Below are positions 27,099 to 37,002 of a stretch of DNA of 50,451 bases, in pieces (position 1 is the first letter of the stretch; each line of letters begins with the position of its first letter). The notes beneath the pieces were generated by a model that ran no database searches, was not told the DNA's origin, and was given only the letters and a program-made list of their open reading frames with translations. Location: NCBI GenBank assembly GCA_024635655.1, contig JAGXIL010000075.1, positions 1-50,451 of the forward strand, read 5' to 3'. The translations under genes were made by a program, and so were the position numbers. This DNA comes from Gillisia sp. (GTDB taxonomy: Bacteria > Bacteroidota > Bacteroidia > Flavobacteriales > Flavobacteriaceae).

Positions 27099-27138
27099 GC
27101 CCCTATAGGTGTCCAAACTTATAGGGGCCTTTTATTTT
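27099..27138 (+). terminator. Intrinsic terminator after the histone H1-like gene
   Basis: GCCCCTATA and TATAGGGGC form a perfect 9-bp stem (27099-27107 with 27120-27128), followed by CTTTTATTTTT. Confidence 0.85.
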
Positions 27139-27263
27139 TACATATTGCAAAATAGCGGAGAGCAGTACAAAAACATTTTTTAAAGGTTAATAGTGCCCCT
27201 ATTTTCCATAGTTGAATTTCCAAAAGTACATTTTTGAAGAGAGTATTCAGTTAATTCAAAGGT

Positions 27264-28127
27264 TTATTGAGTGATCAGTACCCAGTCAACAAGCACTTCT
27301 GCTTTCCCATCTTTTATTAGTTCAACCGTCGATTCGGGAATTCCATTATAAGGTTGCTCCACTCCGTTGGTTTTGTATGGATAGGCACCGCCCAAAGCGA
27401 GGTTTAAAATGAGATATTTCGGGTTGTCAAAAGCCCATTTTCCGTAATGTTCCACCATAGGCTTTGTAGCTCTATAGATCAACCTGCCATCTATTCTAAA
27501 GTCAAAACCTTCAGGCGTCCAATCTACTGAATACACATGCCAGTCCGTAGCGTCCTCTCCTTCGGGAAAGAAAAATTTGTTCACCAGAGGTGTCTCTCCC
27601 GAATAATTGGGGCCGTGTAAAGCAACACCAATCCAGTCTGTTTCTCCCACATATTCCATAATGTCGATTTCCCCGGTTTCTGGCCATTTACCTCCTCCAA
27701 GAGCCCAGAAGGCGGGCCAAAATCCTGAGCCTTCCGGCAGTTTCATCCTTGCGGCTGCCGTGCCGTAGGTAAACATTACCTTATCCCGGGTGTTGATCCT
27801 TCCCGATATAAAATCAAAATCATTTCCTTTATAGTTAATAAAATCGGGGCTATAATGAGCTTTAAGGACCAGTGCATTTTCAACTCCTTTAGCATTGGCT
27901 CCTTTAACATTGAAAATTGTTTCCGCGGAATCTACATAAACCTGCTGCTCGTTATTCACCCAAAAATCTGTTCCCACAACATTCCATTTTTCCCTGTTTA
28001 ATGAACTTCCGGAGAAATCTTCAAAAAACAGGGTATCAGCTTTAGCCTTAAACGCTAATTCCTGCGCAGTCATTTCTCCTGAAAAAAATATAAATCCTAT
28101 AAAAACAATGGTAAAAAAATTCTTCAT
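27264..28127 (-). CDS. Secreted GH16 family glucanase (laminarinase-type)
   Basis: 287 residues from the ATG at 28127 (MKNFFTIVFIGFIFFSG), preferred over 28154 because it gives a clean signal peptide ending MTAQ. The GH16 catalytic signature EIDIME places the nucleophile at E153, the assisting D155 and the acid/base at E158, with flanking FWPAFWALGG and ALHGPNYSGE. The bulge-type EIDIxE spacing is usual for beta-1,3- or mixed-linked glucanases. No sorting signal or CBM is present, so it is probably periplasmic. It lies 110 bp after the deacetylase gene on the same strand, likely one transcript divergent from the regulator gene at 29111. Confidence 0.9.
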   Translation of the reverse strand: MKNFFTIVFIGFIFFSGEMTAQELAFKAKADTLFFEDFSGSSLNREKWNVVGTDFWVNNEQQVYVDSAETIFNVKGANAKGVENALVLKAHYSPDFINYKGNDFDFISGRINTRDKVMFTYGTAAARMKLPEGSGFWPAFWALGGGKWPETGEIDIMEYVGETDWIGVALHGPNYSGETPLVNKFFFPEGEDATDWHVYSVDWTPEGFDFRIDGRLIYRATKPMVEHYGKWAFDNPKYLILNLALGGAYPYKTNGVEQPYNGIPESTVELIKDGKAEVLVDWVLITQ

Positions 28128-28237
28128 GTTGGTTGTATTATATTTTATTCTCAATAGTTTAAACCCACATCCAATTCTTCCTCGTGGAGAAATTACAGAT
28201 CAGGGATATTATATTTTTTAATGCCGTTATTACCAAA

Positions 28238-29011
28238 TTAGCGGGCATTCGCATATTTCATGATGTTTATAAAGGTATCTACATAATAGTCTTTGCTGTT
28301 ATCAGCCAAAAATTTAAGCAGTTCATTATGTGCTTCTGCAGACACCGAAAGATAATCTCCTTCAATACCGTGAAAAATAATGTTTACCAACGATGTTTTC
28401 TTCGGAACGTTTTTAACCAATTCTATTAGCTGTTCCCCACTCACTCCCTGCGGCGCATAAACCGCAGAGAAATCATTTTCTAAACCCTGTCCTTTATAGG
28501 CAACAAAAATTTCGTGTAACTTCTGAATATACTCCTTCTCATTTTCAATCATTAAGACGCCACATGGAGGTGTAAAAGTACGTTCACTTTTCCCGTCAAT
28601 TGCTTTTAAAAAGGTATTGGCAGTAGTTAATTCCTCCAGCATTTGCTCCAGGCTGTACCGGTCCAGGTCGTGATGCGCTGGTACCCAATCTCTGCCTGGT
28701 AAAGATTTGCGACACGGGTGATACATGCTGTGATTGCCCAGTTCATGACCTTTTTCAACTACAGCCCTCCATTCTTCAAGCCGATCGTTAAGGGAGGGAG
28801 CATTTGGTAAAATATAAAAGGATGCTTTCAATTTAAATTTTTCCAATGACGGCACCACAAAATCTAACTGAGTATCCAAAGCATCATCATAAGAAAGACT
28901 TACAGCTAATTTTTGGCCTCCCGGCCAGAGAAATTCTTCTGCCTTTTCCTGGGAATACCCGTTCCAAAAAAATATGAAAACTAATACAAAGAAACAGTTA
29001 CCTCTTGTCAT
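28238..29011 (-). CDS. Secreted polysaccharide deacetylase-family protein (NodB domain)
   Basis: 257 residues with a signal peptide (about 1-20, NGYSQ). The NodB/CE4 fold is recognisable: SYDDALDTQ with D42-D43, and HELGNHSMYH with metal ligands H94 and H98. Later motifs are looser (FTPPCGVL, IIFHGIEGDY), so substrate and activity are uncertain. It is the first gene of the minus-strand arm of the polysaccharide locus and starts 99 bp from the divergent regulator. A deacetylase beside GH16 enzymes suggests an acetylated or mixed glycan, or cell-wall remodelling; neither is shown. Confidence 0.85.
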   Translation of the reverse strand: MTRGNCFFVLVFIFFWNGYSQEKAEEFLWPGGQKLAVSLSYDDALDTQLDFVVPSLEKFKLKASFYILPNAPSLNDRLEEWRAVVEKGHELGNHSMYHPCRKSLPGRDWVPAHHDLDRYSLEQMLEELTTANTFLKAIDGKSERTFTPPCGVLMIENEKEYIQKLHEIFVAYKGQGLENDFSAVYAPQGVSGEQLIELVKNVPKKTSLVNIIFHGIEGDYLSVSAEAHNELLKFLADNSKDYYVDTFINIMKYANAR

Positions 29012-29110
29012 TTATTATTTTCTTTTCATAAAAAAGAGTTGCTGAAAATACATTGTATTGTATTTAATACCTAATTTATTTTTAGATTACTTTTTGTACA
29101 TTTCCCGTGT

Positions 29111-31924
29111 ATGCGTCACCTCTTCAAAAACTTAAATTTCCTGGCATTTGCTCTGGCAGTTGTATACAGTTGCTGTGGTGTTGCACAAGATTTACCTCCC
29201 ATTCAAAATTTTGGTCCTTTAGAATACAGTGGAGAATATCAGAATTGGGCGATTAGTCAATCTAAATCCAAAAAAATTTACGTAGCCAACCACACCAGTT
29301 TGATGGAATATGACGGAGTGCGCTGGAAGAAATATAAATTACCCCTGGAGACGATTATAAGATCTGTGCATGCTGTCGGGGAGAGGGTATATATGGGATG
29401 TTATGAAGAATTCGGGTATTGGGTTCGGAATCAAAAAGGACTTCTGGAATACACTTCAATCTCAGACGGGATCAAAAGTCAAATTCAGGACAATGAGGAA
29501 TTCTGGAATATTCAGGTTTTTAATAGCAGCGTTTTGTTCCAGTCGCTGGATAGAATATATATTTATGATCTTGAGACTGAAAGTTTTTCTATTATAGAAG
29601 CCAAAACAGAGAAAGCCAACCTCTTTACCATAGGTTCAAAAGTGTATTTTCAGAAAAAAGGGGAAGGTTTATTTACTCTTGAAAATGGAAAACCGGTGTT
29701 AATAAGTGACGCTAAAGAAATTATTGAGAGCAGTATTATTAACATATTCGACATAGGTGGAAATCTCCTGATGGTTACATATGACGGAAATTTCTACTAT
29801 TATAATTCCGAAAAATTAGGGTTATGGAATTCGGAGATCAATGACCTGGGATTAAAATTGTATTCCGCGATCCGTTTAAAAGATGGTTCTTTTGCTTTGG
29901 GCACCATTTCCGATGGTTTGTACCATTTGTCTCCAGAGGGAGAAATCATAAGGAATATTAATCAGTCTAACGGTTTGAACAATAATACAGTGTTATCTCT
30001 TTTTGAAGACGCAGAGAATAATTTATGGTTAGGCCTGGATAATGGAATAAGCGTAATCAACCTTAAATCATCATTTAATGAATATTTAGACCGATCTGGA
30101 AATCTTGGGCTGGTATACGCTGCACTACTCCATAATGAACACCTGTACCTTGGTACAAATCAGGGACTGTTTGTAAAGAAATATAACAGCACCGATAAGT
30201 TTAGCCTGATCAAAGGGACAGAGGGCCAGGTCTGGAGTCTGCAATTGGTGAACAACACTGTTTTTTGCGGTCATAACAGCGGCACTTTTGTTGTTTCTGA
30301 TAACCAGGCTCAGCTAATATCATCATTCCCGGGAACCTGGGTAGTAAAACCAATACCGTGGAATGAGAACCTGGCAATCCAGGGGAATTATAATGGACTC
30401 AGCATTCTTGAAAAGAAATCGGGAACCTGGTCCCTGAGAAATGTGATAGAGGGTTTTGAAATTTCCAGTAGATTCTTAGAAATGGATTCCCTTCAAATGG
30501 TGGTAGACCACGAGCAAAAGGGGCTGTATTACCTGGAGCTGGGGCCTGAATTAAAACAAACTGAGATTATTGATAATACCCCGCGCCTGGGATATGGCTC
30601 TAACATTTTTAGTTATGATGACCATCTGATTTATAAAACCCACCTAGGTATCTATACATTAGATTTTAACGGGAAAGAACCTCAAAGGGAAGAGAGTCTG
30701 AACAAATTGATCTTTGAAGAAAACAAAGAACCTATTAGCCGCATTATCACTAATGATAAAGACCCCAAACTTTGGTATTTTACCAAAAACGGAATAAGCT
30801 ATATAGATAAAGACCCCCTAACGGGAAAAAGCATTTCCACTCAAATCCCGGCTGCGGGGAACTTCATAAATAGTTTAGGAGTAGCCGGCTTCGAAAATAT
30901 TACTTATGTCGAGCCCGACTTGTACCTGATAGGAATTTCAAATGGATACGTAACACTTGATCTGGACAAAATTGATACCAAGAGTTACCAGGTAGAAATT
31001 AGTGCTGTTTACAATGGAGATTATGAAACCACTGCCAATGTTTCTTTAGGTAATAGTGGAAATTTCAGACACAGGGATAACAACATGAATTTTGAATTCA
31101 ATGTACCGGAATTCAATAAATATACAGAAGTAAAATATCAATACAAACTGGAAGGGCGCGACGACAATTGGAGCGAATGGTCCTACAGCCCCGAATTGGC
31201 TTTAAGTAATTTGGAATTTGGCGAGTATGAGTTTAGCGTAAGAGCCTTAGTAGGAAATAAGCTTTCCGAAAATGTTGCATCTTATAAATTCACTATTGCC
31301 AGACCCTGGTATGCATCGAATTCAGCAATTGCACTGTATATTTTCAGCTTTTTACTTTTGTTGTTTTTAGTACATAAATCATATAAGAAGTACTACAAGA
31401 AAAAGCATGATCTCCTTATTGAAGAAAATGAAAAAATATTGGAACAAAGAAGATTGGAAGAACAGGCTAAAATATCTAAACTTTTAAATGAAAGCCTTAG
31501 AAATGAAATAGACGGTAAAAACAGAGAACTTGCTATTTCTACTATGAGTATCGTCAAGAAAAACGAATTTCTTTCTACTATTAAATCTCAGCTCTCTTCT
31601 GTCAATGAAAAAGAAAAAGCAGTGAGTACAGTTATTCGAAAAATAGATCAGAATCTTAATAGCGAGGAGGATTGGAAATTTTTTGAAGTAGCTTTTAACA
31701 ATGCCGATAAAGACTTCCTATTACGGATAAAAGCAAAACACGAAAACTTAACTCACAACGACTTAAAATTATGTGCTTATCTCCGGTTAAATCTTTCCTC
31801 CAAGGAAATCGCACCTCTGCTCAATATTTCTGCAAAGAGCGTGGAAATGAAAAGGTATCGGTTAAGGCAAAAGCTAAACCTGTCCCACGAAGATAATCTA
31901 ATGGACTACATCTTAAATTTTTAA
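29111..31924 (+). CDS. Membrane-tethered transcription regulator with propeller, Y_Y_Y and LuxR-like HTH domains
   Basis: 937 residues. Signal peptide (1-26), periplasmic propeller blades (about 30-640; for example ENNLWLGLDNGISVIN), a Y_Y_Y domain (about 655-735; YQYKLEGRDDNWSEWSY), one membrane helix (739-757), a coiled coil (about 765-850), then a helix-turn-helix (about 880-930: LNLSSKEIAPLLNISAKSVE). No kinase or receiver domain lies between, so a signal would pass directly from bound sugar outside to DNA binding inside, probably through dimer geometry. It sits between the two arms of the polysaccharide locus and is the obvious candidate to bind the CTACAA repeats at 32067-32236. The kinase at 11189 shares its sensor type but signals by phosphotransfer. 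Confidence 0.9.
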   Translation: MRHLFKNLNFLAFALAVVYSCCGVAQDLPPIQNFGPLEYSGEYQNWAISQSKSKKIYVANHTSLMEYDGVRWKKYKLPLETIIRSVHAVGERVYMGCYEEFGYWVRNQKGLLEYTSISDGIKSQIQDNEEFWNIQVFNSSVLFQSLDRIYIYDLETESFSIIEAKTEKANLFTIGSKVYFQKKGEGLFTLENGKPVLISDAKEIIESSIINIFDIGGNLLMVTYDGNFYYYNSEKLGLWNSEINDLGLKLYSAIRLKDGSFALGTISDGLYHLSPEGEIIRNINQSNGLNNNTVLSLFEDAENNLWLGLDNGISVINLKSSFNEYLDRSGNLGLVYAALLHNEHLYLGTNQGLFVKKYNSTDKFSLIKGTEGQVWSLQLVNNTVFCGHNSGTFVVSDNQAQLISSFPGTWVVKPIPWNENLAIQGNYNGLSILEKKSGTWSLRNVIEGFEISSRFLEMDSLQMVVDHEQKGLYYLELGPELKQTEIIDNTPRLGYGSNIFSYDDHLIYKTHLGIYTLDFNGKEPQREESLNKLIFEENKEPISRIITNDKDPKLWYFTKNGISYIDKDPLTGKSISTQIPAAGNFINSLGVAGFENITYVEPDLYLIGISNGYVTLDLDKIDTKSYQVEISAVYNGDYETTANVSLGNSGNFRHRDNNMNFEFNVPEFNKYTEVKYQYKLEGRDDNWSEWSYSPELALSNLEFGEYEFSVRALVGNKLSENVASYKFTIARPWYASNSAIALYIFSFLLLLFLVHKSYKKYYKKKHDLLIEENEKILEQRRLEEQAKISKLLNESLRNEIDGKNRELAISTMSIVKKNEFLSTIKSQLSSVNEKEKAVSTVIRKIDQNLNSEEDWKFFEVAFNNADKDFLLRIKAKHENLTHNDLKLCAYLRLNLSSKEIAPLLNISAKSVEMKRYRLRQKLNLSHEDNLMDYILNF

Positions 31925-32312
31925 TTAAGGAGGATGCAACTCTTGCTACAAATCCTGCCTTATATTCTCTGCTTTCGATTCCTTTATTTGAAACAATTTT
32001 ACGAATGAACATTTCTGGTATTTTGAATTATCACGAAAGTTTCCTCTTTTTTTCATTTTTGCGACCCTACAACTTCTTTAACTTCCTCTACAACACCTCT
32101 ACAAACACTAATAATAAGGGGTTTAACAACTCCTTATTAATTAAAATTGAAGAGTCACCTTTTCACTAAAACGTTGTAGTATAAAGGTATTTTTAAGAAA
32201 TCATTAATAAACCATTGGGTAAAATATTATTTGTAGGTTTTTTATAGAGGATGTATTCTCTTAAAAAGTCTTAAATATACCTAAGTTTGAGAACAACCAA
32301 AATTCACTTCAA
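31925..32312 (+). promoter_or_regulatory. SusC leader with five CTACAA(C/A) sites and a -7 element
   Basis: CTACAAC at 32067-32073 and 32088-32094 and CTACAAA at 32099-32105 are direct repeats spaced 21 and 11 bases, close to two and one helical turns. GTTGTAG at 32173-32179 and TTTGTAG at 32230-32236 are the same motif inverted. About 0.2-0.3 hits would be expected by chance in this length. TAAGTTTG at 32282-32289 matches the TAnnTTTG -7 element and lies 23 bases before the SusC ATG; no -33 TTG is evident, as at activator-dependent promoters. Binding by the regulator at 29111 is an inference. Confidence 0.55.
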
Positions 32313-35282
32313 ATGAGATGTGGTATCATAACATTAATTTTACTCCTTTTTTCAGCTTACGGATTTTCTCAGAACAAAACAGTAACCGGAACGGTATCTG
32401 ACAATTTGGGACCCATTCCCGGGGCTACTGTATTAGTAAAAGGGACTACCAATGGTAGTGTCACCGATTTCGATGGTAATTATATATTATCTAATGTTAC
32501 CGAAGAGGATATCCTTGTTTTCAGTTACCAGGGATACAAAACGGTTGAAGTAGCTGTAGGGGAACAGGATATCGTGGACGTTAATCTAGAGGAAGATACC
32601 CAGTCCCTCGACGAGGTAGTAGTTGTTGGCTACGGAACACAAAGAAAAAGCAATGTTGTAGGTTCTGTAAGTAGTGTAGAGGTAGATGAAGCCACCTCTA
32701 TACCAACCACCAATGTTTCTGAAATGCTACGAGGAAGAGCAGCGGGTGTGCAGGTGAATCTGGGAAGCGCCAGACCGGGAGGGGAATCAAATATCGTAAT
32801 ACGTGGAAATGTTTCTGTTGCCCCAAATGGTAATTCCCCTTTAGTCATAGTTGACGGAGTGCCATTCGACAGTTTAAATGATGTGGCACCGGATGATATT
32901 GCCAGCATTGAGATTCTAAAAGACGCTGCTTCAACAGCTATTTATGGTTCAAGAGCATCAAACGGGGTTATCCTGGTTACCACAAAAAGAGGTATTGAGG
33001 GTAAATCCACTATAAATTATAATGCCTATACCACCATTCAAACTGTTACCAGAAATTTCAACTTGTATGATGGATCCCAATTCATAGACCTTAGAAGGGA
33101 GGCCAACAGAAATAGATTTACCGGGGATTATTTGAGAGATGAGAACATATTTAGTCCCTTTGAATTAGAAGCCATTGAAAATGGAGAATTTGTAAACTGG
33201 GAGGACCTGGTGTTAAGGGACGCGGTAATACAGTCTCATTCCCTGAGCTTTTCAACGGGAACGGAAAAGACCAAAGTTTTTTCAAGTGTAAATTACTTCA
33301 CCCAGGACGGGATTATTCCCGGTTCTGGATATGACCGGGGAACTTTCAAACTGAACCTTGAGCAGCAATTAACCGATAAGCTCACCTTCAGAGGTATTTT
33401 AAATTATCAAAATGCTACTCAGGATCAGGAGACGGGAGGGTTGAACTTTACTACCATAACACCATTAGCAAGACCTTTTGACGAAAATAACGAACTGGTG
33501 AAATTTTACTTGGGAAATTCTATTACAGCTGTAAATCCTTTGTGGGACCAAAGAGAGTCCATCGATAAGAGTAAAATAAATTTAACCGATGTCAACCTGA
33601 ACCTGACCTATGACTTTACCCCGTCTTTAAGCTATACCTTAAATACATTCCTTAGAAACAGAAACACTAATAGAGGGATTTACCGCTCATCCCTCCATTC
33701 TGCAGGAGATGAAGGCTTAGATGGAATCGGCGTACTGGCGAATACGCTATTCAAACAGGTTCTCATTGAAAATATTGTGAACTACAATCCTATTATTAAT
33801 GACGACCATAGTCTGGATATTACGGGAGTTCAGGCTTTTGATGAACAGGCTAATGAATACACTCAAATTGACAAATCAGGATTTACCAATAATGCACTGG
33901 GCTATAATGGTGATGCTACTACCCTATTGGCCAACGTGAGAAATGTTTCTGAAAGGAGACTTTTATCTTTTTTGGGGCGGGTGCGCTATGGCTACCTGAA
34001 CCGGTATTTATTTGAAGCAACTGCCAGGGCAGATGGGGCTTCTGTATTTGCAGCAAACAATAAATGGGGATATTTCCCGGCTGTTTCCGCTGCCTGGAAG
34101 ATGCACGAAGAACCATTTCTGCAAAACCTAGAAAGCATTAATGAACTAAAACTTCGTTTAAGTTATGGTGCCACAGGAAACCAGGGAATTAATTCACTGG
34201 AATCCCTGGGGGTTGCAGATGACAGGCCATATGTATTTAATGGCCAAACCGTAGGAGGATCAACAGCATCCTCGCGATTGCCAAATCCTAATTTAAAATG
34301 GGAGACGACTACGACCTTTAATGCGGGAGTTGATTTTCGCTTGTTTAACAATTTTTTGAATGGTACCGTAGAATATTATAAAGCAAACACCACGGATCTC
34401 CTGTTAGACCGTTCCATCGCGGGAACAACCGGTTTCAACGTTATTCGCTTTAACGTGGGAGAATTGCAAAATCAGGGTTTTGAAGCGGCCTTAAACGCCA
34501 ATTTTATTCAAACAGAAAATTTAAGGTGGACTACGGGGCTTATTTTTTCAACAAACAGAAATGAAATCATTTCTCTTACCGGTGAGACCGATGATGATGG
34601 AAACCCTATAGATATCACAGATAGTTCCGGAAGGCGTCTCTCTATTGGCCAATCTATTAATAATATCTGGCTGCCGAAGTACGATGGTATTTATCAGGAA
34701 GGCGACGATATTGCAGGCTCAGGTAATCCCCTTGCACAACCCGGAGATGTTCGGGTAGTGGATCAGGATGGCAACGGACAAATAGATAACCGGGATAATG
34801 TATTTATCAGTACAGATCCAGACTGGTACGGTTCCCTTACAAATACTATTAATTATAAAAATTTTGAACTCTTTGCCGATGTATATTTTGTTCAGGGAGC
34901 AACACGTCTAAATAATGTTCTGGCCAATGGTGAACTTTGGAAAGGAGCAATTAATGGAATCAGAACCAATTATTATACTCCTGAATCTCCTTCCGCTGCA
35001 TATCCCAGACCAAAACCCGATACTCACCTGCATCTATTTTCTTTTGCTGTTCGTGATGCCTCCTATGTTCGTTTAAGAACGCTCACATTAGGATACAACA
35101 TTCCTAAGAATGCCCTTTCCAGGTTTGGGGTCCAAAATTTGAAAATTTATGCCACCGGAAATAATTTATTGACATTTACTGATTTTAGATCATATGGTCC
35201 TGAACAGGATCCGGTAAATAATGGTGCCACCTCGTTTCCGGAGACAAGAAACCTTACCATTGGAACTAATATCATATTCTAA
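32313..35282 (+). CDS. SusC/RagA-family TonB-dependent outer-membrane transporter
   Basis: 989 residues. Signal peptide (about 1-19, YGFSQ), a carboxypeptidase-D-like domain (about 22-100: GTTNGSVTDFDGNY), a linker with SLDEVVVVGYGTQ, a plug domain (about 110-225) with the SusC signature VPFDSLNDVAP and EILKDAASTAIYGSRASNG, and a 22-strand barrel ending NLTIGTNIIF. It imports oligosaccharides released at the cell surface, using TonB energy, and forms a lidded complex with the SusD protein encoded next. Length is usual for the family. Confidence 0.96.
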   Translation: MRCGIITLILLLFSAYGFSQNKTVTGTVSDNLGPIPGATVLVKGTTNGSVTDFDGNYILSNVTEEDILVFSYQGYKTVEVAVGEQDIVDVNLEEDTQSLDEVVVVGYGTQRKSNVVGSVSSVEVDEATSIPTTNVSEMLRGRAAGVQVNLGSARPGGESNIVIRGNVSVAPNGNSPLVIVDGVPFDSLNDVAPDDIASIEILKDAASTAIYGSRASNGVILVTTKRGIEGKSTINYNAYTTIQTVTRNFNLYDGSQFIDLRREANRNRFTGDYLRDENIFSPFELEAIENGEFVNWEDLVLRDAVIQSHSLSFSTGTEKTKVFSSVNYFTQDGIIPGSGYDRGTFKLNLEQQLTDKLTFRGILNYQNATQDQETGGLNFTTITPLARPFDENNELVKFYLGNSITAVNPLWDQRESIDKSKINLTDVNLNLTYDFTPSLSYTLNTFLRNRNTNRGIYRSSLHSAGDEGLDGIGVLANTLFKQVLIENIVNYNPIINDDHSLDITGVQAFDEQANEYTQIDKSGFTNNALGYNGDATTLLANVRNVSERRLLSFLGRVRYGYLNRYLFEATARADGASVFAANNKWGYFPAVSAAWKMHEEPFLQNLESINELKLRLSYGATGNQGINSLESLGVADDRPYVFNGQTVGGSTASSRLPNPNLKWETTTTFNAGVDFRLFNNFLNGTVEYYKANTTDLLLDRSIAGTTGFNVIRFNVGELQNQGFEAALNANFIQTENLRWTTGLIFSTNRNEIISLTGETDDDGNPIDITDSSGRRLSIGQSINNIWLPKYDGIYQEGDDIAGSGNPLAQPGDVRVVDQDGNGQIDNRDNVFISTDPDWYGSLTNTINYKNFELFADVYFVQGATRLNNVLANGELWKGAINGIRTNYYTPESPSAAYPRPKPDTHLHLFSFAVRDASYVRLRTLTLGYNIPKNALSRFGVQNLKIYATGNNLLTFTDFRSYGPEQDPVNNGATSFPETRNLTIGTNIIF

Positions 35283-35351
35283 GCAACCAGTAACAAAATA
35301 CCCACTGTAACATTTTTTATGGGCCAGTTAAAACCAAATAAATAGCAACAG

Positions 35352-36968
35352 ATGAAAACTAAAAATAGTTATTTGTTACCGAAAAGATTTTTTGTAATTC
35401 TTATTACATTAATGCTGTCTACATCTTGTGAAAAGGATTTCCTTGAAGATAAATTGTTATCAGATACTTCTGTAGACTTTCTTTATTCCACCCCTGAGGG
35501 TCTTGAATCAGCAGTGGTTGGCCTTTACGGCTTGAACAGGACCATTTACGAAGATAACCGCCTTAACGGTACAATTCCATTGATCCTTCAGGCCAAGAGC
35601 GATTTATCTGCCGGAATTACAGGGGAAGTTTCCCTTTATAGCAGACTTTTATGGGGTGCCAGCCTGGGAGATTATGGAACTTCGGAAGGCCTCAATGCCT
35701 ATTGGGTTTATTATTACCGAATTATAGACAGGTCGAATGCAATTATCCGTGGAGCTGAGAATTTAACTGATATTGACGAGGACAGAAAAAATCAGATCCT
35801 GGCAGAAGCAAAGACTATGCGTGCCAATTCCTACTTTATCTTATATCGCCTTTTTAATAATATCTTCATAACTACAGAACCCACAACCCCTGAAAATGCC
35901 TTTGATGTGCCTCAAGATAGATCTTCTGAAGAAGAGATCTTTTCACTTTTACGATCAGACCTGGATTTTGCCATTGAACATCTAAGTTACAATCCGGAGA
36001 AATTCGGCAGATGGAGCCAGGGTGCTGCAAGGCATTTGCGAGCCATGGTTGCTCTTTGGGAAGAGGATTACAGCGAAGCGGCCGCACAAGCTGACGCTGT
36101 TATAAGTAGTGGTGCTCATAATTTGACCTCCACTACCGCGGAAGTTTTCGCCGGGGACCTAAATCATCAGGAAACCTTATTTGCGGTGAATTTTGAGTTC
36201 CAAACCATTGGAGGAGGTAGTCCTCATATTTTGAGCTGGAACATGATCTCTTCTTACGCAGATGCCCCCGGTATGGTGCAATCTGTTGAAAATGGTGGAG
36301 CTGGTGCAGGATTTATTTCGTTAAACCAATACCTGATAGATCTTCTGAATGAAGATCCCGATGACACCAGAAAAGACAATACCTATTATATATTTGAATA
36401 CAGATACAATGATGAGAGCGGGCTTCCTGCCGGCAAAGAAATAGGCGAACCCCTGGACTTGTATGAGAATAGTGAGACTGATCAAAATGAATTTATGCTG
36501 TATTACCGAAGACAAAATCCGGGGGTGTTAAAGTTCTTTGATGAAAGTGTGGAACCAACAGACAGAAATCACTTCAAGAACATTATGATCTATAGACTGG
36601 CTGAAACATACCTCATTGGTGCTGAAGCCCACATGATGCAGGGGGATATGACTAAAGCAATGGAATATTTAAATGCAGTGAGGACAAGGGCCAATACAGA
36701 TCCGGTTTCTGAGATAGACCTGCAGGCGATTCTGGACGAAGGTGCAAGAGAGTTAGCTTTTGAAGGGCAACGCTGGTATACACTAAAACGTACAGGAAAA
36801 CTTTACGAATTTCTATTGGACCACATGAACAATGACAACCTTAATGAATCATACCCGGAGGGAAACCCAAAGGAAATATTGAGAGAATATATGGAAAACT
36901 GGCCCATACCTCAGGAGCAAATTGATCTTCTGGGACCAGATTACCCTCAAAATGAAGGATACAATTAA
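35352..36968 (+). CDS. SusD/RagB-family glycan-binding lipoprotein
   Basis: 538 residues. Lipobox LSTSC places the lipidated Cys at C26. The SusD_RagB fold is indicated by TPEGLESAVVGLYGLNR, RSNAIIRGAENL, AEAKTMRANSYFILYRLF and the C-terminal YLNAVRTRAN and PIPQEQIDLL motifs. It is the lid of the SusC transporter and captures oligosaccharides on the cell surface. It starts 69 bp behind the SusC gene in the same operon. Confidence 0.95.
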   Translation: MKTKNSYLLPKRFFVILITLMLSTSCEKDFLEDKLLSDTSVDFLYSTPEGLESAVVGLYGLNRTIYEDNRLNGTIPLILQAKSDLSAGITGEVSLYSRLLWGASLGDYGTSEGLNAYWVYYYRIIDRSNAIIRGAENLTDIDEDRKNQILAEAKTMRANSYFILYRLFNNIFITTEPTTPENAFDVPQDRSSEEEIFSLLRSDLDFAIEHLSYNPEKFGRWSQGAARHLRAMVALWEEDYSEAAAQADAVISSGAHNLTSTTAEVFAGDLNHQETLFAVNFEFQTIGGGSPHILSWNMISSYADAPGMVQSVENGGAGAGFISLNQYLIDLLNEDPDDTRKDNTYYIFEYRYNDESGLPAGKEIGEPLDLYENSETDQNEFMLYYRRQNPGVLKFFDESVEPTDRNHFKNIMIYRLAETYLIGAEAHMMQGDMTKAMEYLNAVRTRANTDPVSEIDLQAILDEGARELAFEGQRWYTLKRTGKLYEFLLDHMNNDNLNESYPEGNPKEILREYMENWPIPQEQIDLLGPDYPQNEGYN

Positions 36969-37002
36969 GAGTTGACAAATCAGGTAACTAAAAAACTACC
37001 AA

